From an uncultured Prevotellaceae bacterium (GTDB lineage Bacteria > Bacteroidota > Bacteroidia > Bacteroidales > Bacteroidaceae): a stretch of 12,713 nucleotides of DNA. The position numbers and the translations under genes are program-made. This document shows, piece after piece, positions 12,339 to 12,713 of the stretch (positions are counted from its first letter, which is position 1; the number at the start of each line of letters is the position of its first letter). Below the pieces are notes generated by a model, which was given only the letters and a program-made list of their open reading frames with translations, ran no database searches and was not told the origin of the DNA. Location of the stretch: positions 1 through 12,713 of the forward strand of contig CALAEY010000081.1 of assembly GCA_937891085.1 (NCBI GenBank). Direction: 5' to 3'.

Positions 12339-12600
12339 ATCGGAAAAATACTTCAATATTACCTATCGTAATGCTGGACATTTCTGTGAAAAGAGCTTGC
12401 GTTACTGCAAATCGGTCTGAGTTTTGGTAATTAATAGGTGATTGGCTGCTTTTCATTGTAGCCCCTAGTTTTGGGGTTCTATGTATTATATAAATAAGGT
12501 ATAACTCTGTATTCCCCCTTTTTCAGCCTCTTTTTCCCCTCTTGTTCCTCTAGTTTTGCATTTTTTTTGCGTTTTTCTTGAAAAAAAGTGGTAAAATATT
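12339..12600. other. Intergenic region without a gene; polypyrimidine mirror repeat and A/T-rich upstream element
   Basis: No credible coding region is present. A small hairpin (AGCCCC at 12460-12465 with GGGGTT at 12473-12478) is visible. CCCCTTTTTC (12515-12524) and CTTTTTCCCC (12530-12539) form a mirror repeat in a C/T-rich strand. From about 12556 the sequence has alternating T- and A-runs, as in UP elements that strengthen promoters. Confidence 0.5.
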
Positions 12601-12630
12601 TTGTCGGTGTCGAAAAAGTGCCTACCTTTG
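12601..12630 (+). promoter_or_regulatory. Strong promoter, probably of a stable-RNA (rRNA) operon beyond the window
   Basis: TTG at 12601-12603, a 19-nt spacer and a perfect TACCTTTG at 12623-12630. T- and A-runs precede it (12556-12600). The start region has a small hairpin (GCTTTC 12636-12641 with GGAAGC 12647-12652), and the remaining 60 nt hold no good start codon with a long frame. The TACCTTTGCACCCGC plus hairpin layout recalls leaders of Bacteroidales rRNA operons, but the RNA itself is outside the window, so only the promoter is well supported. Confidence 0.65.
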
Positions 12631-12713
12631 CACCCGCTTTCCGAAAGGAAGCACGATCGTACAATGATAGAATTGCAATGAACAAAACTGAGTAGTACAA
12701 GAAGCAGCTGCGC

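Noticed and set aside
12479..12700. A 73-residue minus-strand frame with a Lys/Glu-rich middle
   Set aside because: Its composition comes from the C/T-rich stretch and A/T-runs of the promoter region; it overlaps the whole strong promoter and its leader.
1..12713. CRISPR arrays, insertion sequences, tRNA genes or attachment sites
   Set aside because: No spaced repeat array, no transposase frame with terminal repeats, and no tRNA-like fold was seen on either strand.

Overview
The window is almost certainly from a member of the Bacteroidota, most likely order Bacteroidales. The protein families fit: an UpxY-type NusG paralogue, two TolB-like six-bladed propeller lipoproteins, NVEALA-type peptides, a DUF1573 protein and TonB-plug-like modules. 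So do the promoters. At least five sites carry the Bacteroidota pattern TTG, 19-20 nt, TAnnTTTG, and a sixth has one mismatch in the -7 box. Species cannot be named from the sequence.

Region 1 (1-5191, + strand): the last 18 codons of an upstream gene, then a tightly packed five-gene operon. It encodes a secreted protein of unknown function, a TetR-type repressor, two exported SGNH/GDSL hydrolase-like proteins and an MBOAT membrane O-acyltransferase. Gaps are 10 nt or the genes overlap. The last three genes look like a cell-surface polysaccharide or peptidoglycan O-acylation machine: MBOAT moves the acyl group across the membrane and the SGNH proteins transfer or remove it.

Region 2 (5196-5796, +): a stand-alone UpxY/NusG-like antiterminator with its own promoter and no capsule operon behind it.

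Region 3 (5815-8055, - strand): a 367-residue propeller lipoprotein and a membrane-bound regulator with a periplasmic sensor domain and a C-terminal OmpR/PhoB-type winged helix.

Region 4 (8149-12338, +): two peptide operons. The first has an NVEALA-type peptide gene overlapping a thioredoxin-DUF1573 lipoprotein gene. The second has a second NVEALA-type peptide (frame broken in a T8 tract), another 367-residue propeller lipoprotein, a small secreted protein made of two plug-like repeats, and a type I signal peptidase. A strong 14-bp hairpin ends this block.

Region 5 (12339-12713): no gene. It holds a polypyrimidine mirror repeat and a strong promoter with an A/T-rich upstream region, whose leader looks like that of a stable-RNA operon starting beyond the window.

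The most interesting reading joins regions 3 and 4. Tandem TTTAAGA repeats with a PhoB-box-like 7-4-7 layout sit exactly 8 nt upstream of the -33 box of both the propeller promoter (minus) and the first peptide promoter (plus), on either side of the regulator gene. This suggests a one-component membrane sensor controlling a secreted cysteine-containing peptide system with dedicated processing (signal peptidase) and redox (CxxC thioredoxin fold) partners. The parts are seen; the joint function is inference.
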